In this document: in pieces, positions 18,285-26,703 of the stretch
How positions within the stretch are numbered: position 1 is the stretch's first letter
Layout of the letters: the number at the start of each line of letters is the position of its first letter
DNA from: Sporichthyaceae bacterium
Lineage (GTDB): Bacteria > Actinomycetota > Actinomycetes > Sporichthyales > Sporichthyaceae
Direction: 5' to 3'
Length of the DNA: 64,000 bases
Assembly: GCA_036269075.1 (NCBI GenBank)
Contig: DATASX010000120.1
Location: 1 to 64,000, forward strand
Program-made: the position numbers and the translations under genes
Notes under the pieces: model-generated
Database searches by the model: none
What the model saw: the letters and a program-made list of their open reading frames with translations, nothing else
Told to the model about the DNA's origin: nothing

Positions 18285-18851
18285 TCAGCCCCGCAGCTTG
18301 CGCCGGGCCACGGCCGCCCGCGGGGTCCGCATCCGGCGGACGAGCATCGCGCGCATGAACGCGTACAGTGTGTCGCCCTTGCGGGGCTCGTTCGGGAACT
18401 TCTCCCCGACCTGGCGCCGCAACTTGCGGGTCCAGATCAGTGAGTCGACGGCGATCACCGGTATCAGCGCGATCCAGATCAGCACCGACAGGGCGCGACC
18501 GGCGTTGCCCAGCATGCTGACCACCAGGATCAGCACCGCGGACGGCAGGAACAGCTCCGCGGCGGTGAACCGGGTGTCGATCCAGTCGCGGATGAAGCGC
18601 CGCCGTGGGCCGACGTCGCGGGTCGTCAGGTAGCGCTCCTCGCCGCGCATCATGCCCTCGTTGCGGGCGCGCCGTTCGCTCATGGCCCGTTGCCGATCGA
18701 CTTTACGGGCCAGCTTCGGGTCGCTGGGCCCCTTCACCCGCTCGCGGCGCTCGCGCTCGGCGTCGCGGCGCTTCGGGGTCGCGTGGCCCTTGCCAGAACC
18801 CAGGGGTTCCTCGACCACCTCGGTCGTGGTCTTGTCGCGGCGGGTGAACAC
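18285..18851 (-). CDS. DUF3043 membrane protein
   Basis: A 188-residue protein with a highly charged N-terminus (residues 1-90, rich in Lys, Arg and Glu, including KRRDAERERRERVKGPSDPK), two membrane helices (about 98-116 and 120-138) and a basic C-terminal tail. This is the layout of the DUF3043 family, widespread in actinobacteria and uncharacterised. It starts with GTG at 18851, six bases after TACGCT, which predicts a leaderless mRNA. It is divergent from the SIS-domain gene. Confidence 0.88.
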   Translation of the reverse strand: MFTRRDKTTTEVVEEPLGSGKGHATPKRRDAERERRERVKGPSDPKLARKVDRQRAMSERRARNEGMMRGEERYLTTRDVGPRRRFIRDWIDTRFTAAELFLPSAVLILVVSMLGNAGRALSVLIWIALIPVIAVDSLIWTRKLRRQVGEKFPNEPRKGDTLYAFMRAMLVRRMRTPRAAVARRKLRG

Positions 18852-18857
18852 GGGACA

Positions 18858-18863
18858 AGCGTA
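18858..18863 (-). promoter_or_regulatory. -10 box TACGCT of a leaderless DUF3043 promoter
   Basis: On the minus strand TACGCT is followed by six bases and then GTG 18851. Confidence 0.5.
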
Positions 18864-18943
18864 TCCGCGCGCGTGGCGTCCCTGCCCGCCCGCGTATGAG
18901 AGTGCCCCGCCAGATCATCGATGATCGGCGTGCCCCGGCCCCT

Positions 18944-18949
18944 TAGGGT
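18944..18949 (+). promoter_or_regulatory. -10 box TAGGGT of a leaderless SIS-gene promoter
   Basis: TAGGGT is followed by TTGCGC and then the ATG at 18956. The nine bases before the ATG match those before the RDD gene at 3912 almost exactly (GGTTTGCGC). Confidence 0.5.
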
Positions 18950-18955
18950 TTGCGC

Positions 18956-19990
18956 ATGCCCGCCGAGGAGTTCGACGACACCCGCCTCGACGACCCCGAG
19001 TCGCTCGCCGTGGTCGACAGCGCCCTGCGTGGCCTGGCCGAGGCCGGTGCCCGTGTGCGTCACGAGGTCAACGCCGCCACCGATGCGATGGCCGCCCTCG
19101 GCGACCTGCCGCGCCCCCGCGCAGTGGTGGCCGCGGGCGCCGACGCCCGACTGCTGCGGGCCGTGCTCGAGCCGTGGTGCCCCGTGCCGTTCGTGGCCTG
19201 GCCCGGGCCGAGCCTGCCCGGATGGGCGGGCGCGCTCGACCTGGTCGTGGTGATCGCACCCGGTTCGCACAGCCCCGAGGCGGCCGGCGCCGCAGCCGAG
19301 GCGGTCCGCCGAGGCTGTGGGTTGCTGGTCTCGGCGCCGGCCACCTCGCCGCTGGCCGAGACGTCGGCCGGGCGCTCCACGGTGCTGCTGCCGACCCAGA
19401 CCCCCGACGTGCTGGCGGTGGCCGTCGTGTCGCTGCAAGCCCTGCACTGCCTGGGCCTCGGCCCCGAGGTAGACGCCGAGGAGGTGGCCACGGCGCTGGT
19501 CGACACCGCGATGCGCTGCGGGCCGCGCAACAACCTCTCGGCCAACCCGGCCAAGGACATCGCGGTGCTGCTGGCCGACGCCACCCCGTTGGTGTGGGGC
19601 GGCTCGGTGCTGGCCGCTCGGGCCGGACGACGGTTCGCGGAGGCGCTGCGCAAGGCCACCGGTCGTACCGCGCTTGCTGCCGATGCCGAGCACCTGATGC
19701 CGTTGATCCGGTCCGCACCTCGGCACGACACATTCGCCGACCCGTACGACACCGAGTCGCAGGCCCGACCGGTGCTGCTGACCCTGGACGACGGCTCCGA
19801 CGACCCGGCCATCCGGATCCGTCGCGGCCGGTTGCTGGCCGAGGCGGAGGCGAACGGGGTCCGCCACCGGGCGGTCTCGTGCGTCGAGGGTGGGGCGGTG
19901 AGCCGTTACGCGGCGCTGCACTCCACGGGCCAGTACGCGGCGCTCTACCTCGGGCTCGGCCTGGGTGTGGCCCGCCCCTCCCAGGTCTGA
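18956..19990 (+). CDS. SIS-domain protein of the bacterial PGI/PMI type
   Basis: A 344-residue protein with two sugar-isomerase (SIS) halves. The first contains PRAVVAAGADARLL and DLVVVIAPGSHSPEAAGAA, the second DATPLVWGGSVLAARAGRRFAEALRKATG. It resembles bifunctional phosphoglucose/phosphomannose isomerases and their inactive relatives, which bind phosphosugars. I cannot assign catalytic residues with confidence. ATG 18956 is preferred over the in-frame TTG 18950 because TAGGGT sits exactly six bases before it. It converges on nadA with a hairpin in the gap. Confidence 0.82.
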   Translation: MPAEEFDDTRLDDPESLAVVDSALRGLAEAGARVRHEVNAATDAMAALGDLPRPRAVVAAGADARLLRAVLEPWCPVPFVAWPGPSLPGWAGALDLVVVIAPGSHSPEAAGAAAEAVRRGCGLLVSAPATSPLAETSAGRSTVLLPTQTPDVLAVAVVSLQALHCLGLGPEVDAEEVATALVDTAMRCGPRNNLSANPAKDIAVLLADATPLVWGGSVLAARAGRRFAEALRKATGRTALAADAEHLMPLIRSAPRHDTFADPYDTESQARPVLLTLDDGSDDPAIRIRRGRLLAEAEANGVRHRAVSCVEGGAVSRYAALHSTGQYAALYLGLGLGVARPSQV

Positions 19991-20013
19991 CGCTGAGTCA
20001 GATCGGTCTCCTG

Positions 20014-20042
20014 GCATGGGTGCTCCTTCGTCGCGCCCATGC
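20014..20042. terminator. Bidirectional hairpin between the SIS gene and nadA
   Basis: Arms GCATGGG (20014-20020) and CCCATGC (20036-20042) enclose a 15-base loop, with extra pairing possible outside. It has no T-tract. It sits in the 69-bp gap between convergent genes. Confidence 0.45.
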
Positions 20043-20059
20043 TCAGTTCGCCCTCGGCG

Positions 20060-21256
20060 TCAGATCCCAGGCAGGGCGAGCATCTGGTCCAGTGCGGCGC
20101 GGGCCGCCGCGGTGGTCTCCGGGTCGACGGTGATCACGTTGCGCACCGCGCCGGCCACCAGCGACTCCAGTGTCCAGACCAGGTGCGGCAGGTCGATCCG
20201 GTTCATCGTCGAGCAGTAGCAGACGGTCGAGTCCAGGAACGTGACCTGCTTGTCCGGGTGAGCCGCGGCCAGTCGGCGGACCAGATTCAGCTCGGTCCCG
20301 ACCGCCCAGGCCGAGCCGGCCGGGGCCGCGTCCAGCACCCGGATGATGTGCTCGGTCGAGCCGACCTGATCGGCGGCGCTGACCACCTCGTGGGTGCACT
20401 CCGGGTGCACCAGCACGTTCACCCCGGGGATCCGGGCCCGGACGTCGTCCACGTTCTTCAGGGTGAACCGGCCGTGCACCGAGCAGTGGCCGCGCCACAA
20501 AATTATCCGGGCGTCGCGCAACTGACCTTCCATCAGGCCGCCGCCGGGCCGGTGCGGGTCGTAGACCACACAGTCGTCCAGGCTCAGCCCCAGGTCGCGG
20601 ACCGCGGTGTTACGGCCCAGGTGCTGGTCGGGCAGGAACAGCACCTTCGCGCCCTGGGTGAACGCCCACTCCAGCGCCCGCCGGGCATTCGACGAGGTGC
20701 AGATGGTACCGCCGTGGCGACCGGTGAACGCCTTGATCGCCGCCGAGGAGTTCATGTACGAGACCGGGACGGTCGTGGCTGCGACGCCGGCGTCGCTCAG
20801 CACGTCCCAGGCGTCGTCGACCTGGTCGGGCGAGGCCATGTCGGCCATCGAGCAGCCGGCCGCCAGGTCGGGCAGGATCACCCGCTGCGAGTCCGCCGTG
20901 AGGATGTCCGCGGACTCGGCCATGAAGTGCACGCCGCAGAACACGATGAACTCGGCCGCCGGTTGCGCCGCGGCTTCGCGGGCCAGCTTGAACGAGTCGC
21001 CGGTCACGTCGGCGAACTCGATGACCTCGTCGCGTTGGTAGTGGTGACCGAGCACGAACACCCGATCGCCCAGGGCGGCTTTCGCGGCCGCGGCCCGCGC
21101 GGTCAACTCGGGGTCGGCGGCCGGTGGCAGATCACCCGGGCACTCGACACCGCGCTCGGAGAACGGGTCGGCCGCGCTGCCGACCAACAAGGTCAGTGGA
21201 ACCGCGGTCACGGACACCCCCGGGGCGAGAACGAAGGTCAATGCTGTCACGTACAA
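20060..21256 (-). CDS. nadA: Quinolinate synthase A
   Basis: A [4Fe-4S] enzyme that condenses iminoaspartate with dihydroxyacetone phosphate to quinolinate in NAD synthesis. The three cluster Cys are visible in FCGVHFMAESADIL, HPECTHEV and STVCYCSTMNRIDL, and VFVLGHHYQRDEVIEFAD is the substrate site. TTG 21256 has GGAG seven bases upstream and gives 398 residues; GTG 21250 is possible. nadB and nadC are not adjacent. The nearby ErpA-type carrier could supply its cluster. Confidence 0.95.
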   Translation of the reverse strand: MYVTALTFVLAPGVSVTAVPLTLLVGSAADPFSERGVECPGDLPPAADPELTARAAAAKAALGDRVFVLGHHYQRDEVIEFADVTGDSFKLAREAAAQPAAEFIVFCGVHFMAESADILTADSQRVILPDLAAGCSMADMASPDQVDDAWDVLSDAGVAATTVPVSYMNSSAAIKAFTGRHGGTICTSSNARRALEWAFTQGAKVLFLPDQHLGRNTAVRDLGLSLDDCVVYDPHRPGGGLMEGQLRDARIILWRGHCSVHGRFTLKNVDDVRARIPGVNVLVHPECTHEVVSAADQVGSTEHIIRVLDAAPAGSAWAVGTELNLVRRLAAAHPDKQVTFLDSTVCYCSTMNRIDLPHLVWTLESLVAGAVRNVITVDPETTAAARAALDQMLALPGI

Positions 21257-21300
21257 CCGACAACTCCGGCAGGCTCTTCCCCGGGGTGCAGGATTGCCCG

Positions 21301-22434
21301 ATGCGCGTGCTGATCGCCCCCGACGGCTTCACCGGAACTCTGAGTGCCGTCGAGGCGGCCGAGGCGATTGCGGCCGGGTGGCGGCAGGTGGCACCGGATG
21401 ACGAACTGCTGTGCGCCCCGCTGTCCGACGGCGGACCCGGCTTCGTCGACGTGCTGTCCTCCGTGCTGGGCGGTCGGCGGCTGACGTACGTGGTCACCGG
21501 ACCGCTGGGCGAGCCGGTGCCGGCCGAGGTTCTGCTGGTCGACGACACCGCCTACGTCGAGTCGGCGCAGGCCTGCGGCCTGCATCTGGTGCCCGCTGTT
21601 GCCCGGGACCCGCTACGGACCACCACGTTCGGCGTCGGGGAACTGCTCGCCGCCGCGATCGAGGCCGGCGCCCGGCAGGTCGTCGTCGGGCTCGGCGGCA
21701 GCGGTACCAACGACGGCGGCGCGGGAGCGTTGGCGGCCCTGGGCGCGCAGCCCGGCGCCCTGTTGCGGGCCGGCGGCGGAGCCCTGCGCGACCTGGACCC
21801 GGCCGACCTGGACCTGGGGGCGGCCCGGGAACGGGTCGCCGGGGTCGAACTGCGCATCGCCACCGACGTCGACAACCTGCTGCTGGGCCTGCGCGGTGCC
21901 AGCGCGGTGTTCGGGCCGCAGAAGGGCGCCGACGGCGACGTGGTGCAACGGCTGGACGTGGCACTGGAGCACTTCGCCCGGGCCGCGCAGCCCGGCGTCG
22001 GGCTGAACATGCCAGGCTCGGCCGCCGTGCTGCCCGGGGCAGGTGCGGCCGGCGGACTCGGGTTTGGGCTGCTGCTGCTCGGCGCCAAACGGGTCGCCGG
22101 GATCGCCACCGTCGCCGAACTGACCGGGCTGAGCGCGGCGATCAATACGGTCGACCTGGTGGTCACCGGCGAGGGATCCTTCGACTGGCAGTCGCTGTCC
22201 GGGAAGGTCGTCGCCGGGGTCGCGGCCGCGGCGGGCGAGCATGCCCGCCCGTGCCTGGTCCTGGCCGGGCGCGTCGAGGTCGGTCGGCGGGAGATGGCCG
22301 CGCTCGGCGTCGCGGGCGCGTACTCGCTGGTCGAGTTCCTCGGCTCGGAACAAGCCGCGCAGGAGCCGGCGTTCGACAATCTGGCGGCTCTTGCGGCTCG
22401 TGTCGCGGGCAATTGGTCGCCACGTGAGGCCTGA
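21301..22434 (+). CDS. Glycerate kinase (GarK/GlxK family)
   Basis: ATP-dependent phosphorylation of glycerate. The 377 residues begin MRVLIAPDGFTGTLSAVEAAEAI and include LSDGGPGFVDVL, VGLGGSGTNDGGAGALAALG, FGPQKGAD and VVTGEGSFDWQSLSGKV, all typical of family 1 glycerate kinases (Rv2205c). CAGGAT lies six bases before the ATG, a near -10 box for a leaderless transcript. It precedes the Fe-S carrier gene by 111 bp, the same order as in mycobacteria. Confidence 0.92.
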   Translation: MRVLIAPDGFTGTLSAVEAAEAIAAGWRQVAPDDELLCAPLSDGGPGFVDVLSSVLGGRRLTYVVTGPLGEPVPAEVLLVDDTAYVESAQACGLHLVPAVARDPLRTTTFGVGELLAAAIEAGARQVVVGLGGSGTNDGGAGALAALGAQPGALLRAGGGALRDLDPADLDLGAARERVAGVELRIATDVDNLLLGLRGASAVFGPQKGADGDVVQRLDVALEHFARAAQPGVGLNMPGSAAVLPGAGAAGGLGFGLLLLGAKRVAGIATVAELTGLSAAINTVDLVVTGEGSFDWQSLSGKVVAGVAAAAGEHARPCLVLAGRVEVGRREMAALGVAGAYSLVEFLGSEQAAQEPAFDNLAALAARVAGNWSPREA

Positions 22435-22545
22435 CGCAAGAGGTGTGACCCGGCACACACGGGGCTCATTCGCTCCGGACGAACGCCGGCACTCCAGGCA
22501 TGTGTCAGCATGGACTGGACAGCATCGACCCGCAGGAGCAGACAG

Positions 22546-22893
22546 ATGACCGTTTCCGGCGACACCCTGACCGGTGTGATCCTCACCGACGCTGCGGTGG
22601 CCAAGGTCAGGCACTTGCTCGACCAGGAGGGTCGCGACGACCTCAAGCTTCGAATCGCCGTACAGCCGGGAGGTTGCTCCGGGCTGCGCTACCAGCTGTT
22701 CTTCGACGAGCGCGCGCTCGACGGCGACGTGGTGGCGGACTTCACCGGCGTGAACGTCGTCGTGGACCGAATGAGCGTTCCCTACCTGGGCGGCGCCAGC
22801 ATCGACTTCGTCGACACGATCGAGAAGCAAGGCTTCACGATCGACAACCCCAACGCCGCGGGCTCGTGCGCCTGCGGCGACTCGTTCCACTGA
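22546..22893 (+). CDS. erpA: A-type iron-sulfur carrier (ErpA/IscA family)
   Basis: A 115-residue carrier that delivers Fe-S clusters to apoproteins. The three conserved Cys are in VQPGGCSGLRYQLFFD and GSCACGDSFH. ATG 22546 follows AGGAG by seven bases; a start at 22510 would add twelve unrelated residues. Likely clients in this window include LipA, NadA and QcrA. It matches Rv2204c in sequence type and place. A 15-bp perfect hairpin follows the stop. Confidence 0.94.
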   Translation: MTVSGDTLTGVILTDAAVAKVRHLLDQEGRDDLKLRIAVQPGGCSGLRYQLFFDERALDGDVVADFTGVNVVVDRMSVPYLGGASIDFVDTIEKQGFTIDNPNAAGSCACGDSFH

Positions 22894-22900
22894 TTTACGA

Positions 22901-22945
22901 CTTCAGCCCGGCAGCACCACCACAGGTGGAGCTGCCGGGCTGAAG
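22901..22945. terminator. Strong hairpin downstream of erpA
   Basis: CTTCAGCCCGGCAGC (22901-22915) pairs perfectly with 22931-22945 across a 15-base loop. It has no T-tract, as is usual in high-GC actinobacteria. It lies between erpA and the convergent 59-residue gene and could end both. Confidence 0.75.
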
Positions 22946-22987
22946 CGTGCCCTGGGCCGTGGAGCTGCTCGGCTTTCCAGGAGCGGG

Positions 22988-23167
22988 CTAGTTGCCGTAC
23001 CCGCAGTGCCCGTCGGTCAGCTTGCGCAGCCCGGCTGGGATCTCGACCGGGGACGCGTGCCACACCTGCGAGGTGGGCTGCGTCGGGCGGGGGTAGAGAT
23101 TGGCGACTTGCTCGGCGTCCTTGCCCAGTCTGACCAGACCGGGGATCGCGGTGCCGGTGTCGGCCAT
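22988..23167 (-). CDS. Small protein of 59 residues ending in Cys-Gly-Tyr-Gly-Asn, unknown
   Basis: ATG 23167 follows AGGAG by eight bases and opens MADTGTAIPGLVRLGKDAE. The middle is YPRPTQPTSQVWHASPVEIP and the end LTDGHCGYGN, with one Cys five residues from the C-terminus. Codon use matches the genes around it. It is soluble, without signal peptide or membrane helix. I do not recognise the family. The small size and Cys-containing tail resemble a modified-peptide precursor or a metal/Fe-S accessory protein, but no radical-SAM or other maturase is adjacent. A palindrome lies between it and the divergent adoK. Confidence 0.6.
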   Translation of the reverse strand: MADTGTAIPGLVRLGKDAEQVANLYPRPTQPTSQVWHASPVEIPAGLRKLTDGHCGYGN

Positions 23168-23186
23168 GACATGACTCCTAATCAAA

Positions 23187-23204
23187 TGCGATCACGGGAT
23201 CGCA
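23187..23204. promoter_or_regulatory. Palindrome TGCGATC-acgg-GATCGCA
   Basis: Perfect seven-base arms with a four-base centre lie 20 bases before the 59-residue gene and in the intergenic region shared with adoK. It fits an operator for a dimeric regulator that could control either gene. Confidence 0.45.
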
Positions 23205-23281
23205 CAGTCAAATTTCTCGAATGTGGCCGTTCTGGGCACGCTAGGGGAGTCGTGCTCGCCGGCGACAGACCTACGCGACGG

Positions 23282-23287
23282 TAGTGT
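23282..23287 (+). promoter_or_regulatory. -10 box TAGTGT of a leaderless adoK promoter
   Basis: TAGTGT is followed by seven bases and the GTG at 23295. Confidence 0.5.
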
Positions 23288-23294
23288 TTTGGCC

Positions 23295-24368
23295 GTGACA
23301 GTGCCCACGAATCGCTCGGTCGTCGCCGATCGCCTCGAGACTTCGGCAGGTTCCGAATCCGGGCGATCGGCTCCTCGCCTCGCTCGCATTGCCGTTTCCG
23401 GATCCATCGCCACCGACCACCTGATGACCTTCCAGGGCCGGTTCGCCGACTCGCTGGTCCCCGAGGCGCTGTCGAACATCTCGGTCTCGTTCCTGGTGGA
23501 CGACCTCGAGGTGCGTCGTGGCGGGGTGGGCGCCAACATTGCGTTCGGCCTCGGTTGCCTGGGGTTGCGCCCGGTCCTGGTCGGCGCGGCCGGCGAGGAC
23601 TTCGAGCCGTACCGCGCCTGGCTCGATCGGCACGGCGTCGACACCGACTCGGTGCGGATCTCGCAGATGAAGCACACCGCCCGGTTCGTCTGCACCACCG
23701 ACCGCGACCAGGCCCAGATCGCCTCGTTCTACGCCGGCGCCATGAGTGAGGCGCGGGAGATCGAACTGGGCCCGATCGCCGAGCGGCTGGGCGGGTTGGA
23801 CCTGGTTCTGATCGGGCCGAACGACCCGGTCGCGATGGCGCGGCACACCGCCGAGTGCCGGGAGCAGGGGATCCCGTTCGCGGCCGACCCGAGCCAGCAG
23901 TTGTCGTGGCTGGAGGGCGACGCGATCCGCGACCTCGTCGAGGGCGCCACGTACTTGTTCACCAACGCCTACGAGGCGGCCATGATCGAGAAGAAGACGG
24001 GTTGGACCGTCGACGAGATCGGGTCGTCCGTGGACGTCCGCATCACCACGCTCGGCGCCGACGGCGTCCGGGTCACCGCACGCGGCGAGGAGCCGATCCA
24101 CGTGGCCGCCACGCCGGTCGACCACGTCGTCGACCCGACCGGGGTCGGCGACGCGTTCCGTGCCGGGTTCCTGTCCGGCCGTTCCTGGGGCCTGGGCCTG
24201 GAGCGCAGCGCCCAGGTCGGCGCCACCCTCGCGGCGCACGTCGTGGAGACCCTGGGGCCCCAGGAGTACAAGCTGGCGGACAAGCGGTTCCTGGACCGCC
24301 TGGGCGCCGCGTACGGCGCCGATGCCGCCGCGCAGGTCGAACCGCACCTGGCCGTCCGGGTCCTGTGA
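23295..24368 (+). CDS. adoK: Adenosine kinase, PfkB family
   Basis: Phosphorylates adenosine to AMP in purine salvage. The protein follows the M. tuberculosis AdoK (Rv2202c) pattern closely: SGSIATDHLM, SFLVDDLEVRRGGVGANIAFGLG, FAADPSQQLSWL, LFTNAYEAAMI and the catalytic DPTGVGDAFRAGFLSGRS with its Asp base. GTG 23295, seven bases after TAGTGT, gives 357 residues, about 34 more at the N-terminus than the mycobacterial protein; no later start lies near IAVSGSIA. An aat gene follows after 37 bp. Confidence 0.92.
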   Translation: MTVPTNRSVVADRLETSAGSESGRSAPRLARIAVSGSIATDHLMTFQGRFADSLVPEALSNISVSFLVDDLEVRRGGVGANIAFGLGCLGLRPVLVGAAGEDFEPYRAWLDRHGVDTDSVRISQMKHTARFVCTTDRDQAQIASFYAGAMSEAREIELGPIAERLGGLDLVLIGPNDPVAMARHTAECREQGIPFAADPSQQLSWLEGDAIRDLVEGATYLFTNAYEAAMIEKKTGWTVDEIGSSVDVRITTLGADGVRVTARGEEPIHVAATPVDHVVDPTGVGDAFRAGFLSGRSWGLGLERSAQVGATLAAHVVETLGPQEYKLADKRFLDRLGAAYGADAAAQVEPHLAVRVL

Positions 24369-24405
24369 CGGTTCGGCACACGAGCCGCTGGGGAAGCTGA
24401 GGTCG

Positions 24406-25086
24406 GTGCGGCTCGATCCCGGCCCCTCGCGCTGGGCGTTCCCCCCGCTCGAGATCGCCGATCCCACCGGCCTGCTGGCGGTCGGCGCGGACCTGGAGCC
24501 CGCCACCCTGCTGGCCGCCTACCGGTGCGGGGTGTTCCCGATGCCGCTGTCCCGGCGCGGCCGCATCGGCTGGTGGTCGCCCGACCCGAGGGGGGTGCTG
24601 CCGCTGGACCGGGCGCACCAGTCCCGGTCGATGACCCGCACCCGCAAGCGGTTCGAGATCCGGGTGAACACGGTCTTCGACGAGGTGGTGCGCGCCTGCG
24701 CCGACCCGACGCGGCCGCACGGCTGGATCAACGGGCAGATGCGTCGGGCCTACGCCGAACTGCACCGGACGGGCTGGGCGCACAGCATCGAGGCCTGGAC
24801 GCCGGGGGGCACCCTGGCCGGGGGACTGTTCGGCATCTCGATCGGCGGCCTGTTCGCGGGCGAGTCGATGTTCCACCGGCAGACCGATGCCTCGAAGGCG
24901 GCGCTGCTCGGGCTCTGCGACCTGCTGCGCACCGGACCGGACGATGGTGCCGGGGTCCTGCTGGACGTGCAGTGGACCACCCCGCACCTGATCTCGCTCG
25001 GAGCGCTGGACCTACCGCGGGAGAGTTACCTGCGCCGGTTGTCGGTGGCGCTGGAGCTGGCCGTGCCGGCGGCTTTCGACCGCTGA
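24406..25086 (+). CDS. aat: Leucyl/phenylalanyl-tRNA-protein transferase
   Basis: Adds Leu or Phe to N-terminal Lys or Arg of proteins, marking them for ClpS/ClpAP degradation (the N-end rule). The 226 residues contain WAFPPLEIADPTGLLAVGADL, YRCGVFPMPL, WWSPDPRGVLPLD, THGWINGQM-like HGWINGQMRRAY, and GGLFGISIGGLFAGESMFH. GTG 24406 is the nearest start and has a weak GAGG just upstream. It lies downstream of adoK on the same strand. Confidence 0.94.
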   Translation: MRLDPGPSRWAFPPLEIADPTGLLAVGADLEPATLLAAYRCGVFPMPLSRRGRIGWWSPDPRGVLPLDRAHQSRSMTRTRKRFEIRVNTVFDEVVRACADPTRPHGWINGQMRRAYAELHRTGWAHSIEAWTPGGTLAGGLFGISIGGLFAGESMFHRQTDASKAALLGLCDLLRTGPDDGAGVLLDVQWTTPHLISLGALDLPRESYLRRLSVALELAVPAAFDR

Positions 25087-25188
25087 GACACGCCGCCGCG
25101 TCGTGCGCGGCACGCGCGAATCGGCGCGTCCGGCAGCCCCGGTGGGGGAAGGCATGCGGTTGAATGCGCTGGAGGGAGGTTGTCGGCG

Positions 25189-26700
25189 GTGGCGACGGAT
25201 CTGCGTACCAAGCGTGGCCCCGACGGCCTGCCCGCATCCCGCCCGACCGGTCGGTTCCGCATCCCGGTGAGCGTTCCGGCCCGCTCCGACATCGCCTGGA
25301 TCTGGGCGACCGCGGTGGCCCTGTTCGCGCTCTACGCGACGGTCTCGATCCGGCTGCACCAGCGGATCCTCAGCAGCGGTTTCGACCTCGGGCTCAACGA
25401 GCAGGCGGTACGCGGCTGGGCGCACCTCGGGTGGCCGATCGTCGAGCTCGAGGGCCCGGGGATGAATCAGCTCGGCGACCATTTCTCCCCGGTGCTGGCA
25501 TTGATCGGCCCGTTCTACCGGCTGTTCCCGACGCCGATCACGCTGCTGGTGGTCCAGGCCGCATTGTTGGCGGTGGCCGTGGTCCCGCTGGCGAGCTGCG
25601 CGCAGCGGTTGCTCAGCAGGCGTGCCGCGGTCGTGGTCGCGGCCGGCTACGGACTGTCGTGGGGGATCGCCGAGACCGTCGGGTTCGACTTCCACGAGGT
25701 CGCGTTCGCGGTGCCGCTGACGGCGTGCAGCGTGGTGGCCCTGATCGACCAGCGGTACGGCGCGGCAGTCGCCTGGGCGCTGCCGATGCTGCTGGTGAAG
25801 GAGGATCTCGGCGTCACTGTCGCGGTTCTTGGCGGGCTGGTGGCCTGGGCCGGCCGACGGCGCCTGGGGCTGGCCACCGCCGCTGTCGGGATCGCGGCCA
25901 GCGCCGTCGAGATGCTGGTGATCATCCCGCACTTCGTGCCGGGCCACACCTTCGCCGCCTGGCGGGTCGCCCACCACGCGACCTCGCCGCACTTGCTCTG
26001 GCCGTTCGTGCGCGCCTACACGGTCGGGCTGTTCCAGCCCCAGGACAAGGTCGTCACGATGCTCATGCTCGTGGCGCCGACCGCGTTGCTGGCGCTGCGG
26101 TCGCGGCTGACCCTGCTGGTGGTGCCGACGCTGCTGTGGCGATTCGGCTCGAGCAATTGGCCGTACTGGGGCACCCAGTTCCACTACAACGCGGCGCTGA
26201 TGCCGATCGTGTTCGGCGCCCTCATCGACACCATGCGGCGTTGGTCCCCGGCACAGGCCGCGACGCGGACGCGGGAGGCCTTGGCCCTGTCCGCGGGTGT
26301 CACGCTGGCGCTCGTGCCGGCACACCCACTTTGGTCGGTGGTCGAGCCGGACACGTGGCGGCACGAGTCCCGGGTCACCGACGCCCGCGCCATGCTCGCC
26401 CAGGTGCCTCCCGGGGTGTGGGTGGCCGCCTCCAACCGCCTGGTGCCGCAGCTGACATCCCGCGATCAGGTGACGGTCTTCGGTTGGGCGCCCTCGCGAC
26501 CGAATCCGGAGTACCTCGCGCTCGAGGACGCCGATCCGTTGAACTGGCCGTTCGACTCCCTCGACGACCAGCGGCGGATGGAGAACGTCGCGCTGCACCT
26601 CGGCTACGTCCAGGTGTTCAAACAGGGCAACTACGTCCTGCTGCACCGTTCGACGAACGACACCCGGCAGTTCCCGCCGCCTCCGCAGCCCAGTTCCTGA
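25189..26700 (+). CDS. DUF2079 polytopic membrane protein
   Basis: A 503-residue protein with an N-terminal cytoplasmic stretch of about 30 residues, eight or more membrane helices up to about residue 400 and a C-terminal soluble domain (VWVAASNRLVPQL onward). The motifs SGFDLGLNEQAVRGW and NQLGDHFSPVL are typical of DUF2079, distantly related to GT-C glycosyltransferases; a lipid-linked sugar transfer role is therefore possible but unproven. GTG 25189 is chosen for GGAGGGAGG nine bases upstream; TTG 25180 is the alternative. It converges on the TusA-like gene with a 3-bp gap. Confidence 0.85.
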   Translation: MATDLRTKRGPDGLPASRPTGRFRIPVSVPARSDIAWIWATAVALFALYATVSIRLHQRILSSGFDLGLNEQAVRGWAHLGWPIVELEGPGMNQLGDHFSPVLALIGPFYRLFPTPITLLVVQAALLAVAVVPLASCAQRLLSRRAAVVVAAGYGLSWGIAETVGFDFHEVAFAVPLTACSVVALIDQRYGAAVAWALPMLLVKEDLGVTVAVLGGLVAWAGRRRLGLATAAVGIAASAVEMLVIIPHFVPGHTFAAWRVAHHATSPHLLWPFVRAYTVGLFQPQDKVVTMLMLVAPTALLALRSRLTLLVVPTLLWRFGSSNWPYWGTQFHYNAALMPIVFGALIDTMRRWSPAQAATRTREALALSAGVTLALVPAHPLWSVVEPDTWRHESRVTDARAMLAQVPPGVWVAASNRLVPQLTSRDQVTVFGWAPSRPNPEYLALEDADPLNWPFDSLDDQRRMENVALHLGYVQVFKQGNYVLLHRSTNDTRQFPPPPQPSS

Positions 26701-26703
26701 GCC

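Noticed and set aside
22988-23167. RiPP precursor gene
   Set aside because: The Cys-containing tail is suggestive, but no radical-SAM enzyme, cyclase, protease or exporter for such a peptide is adjacent. Kept only as an unknown small protein.
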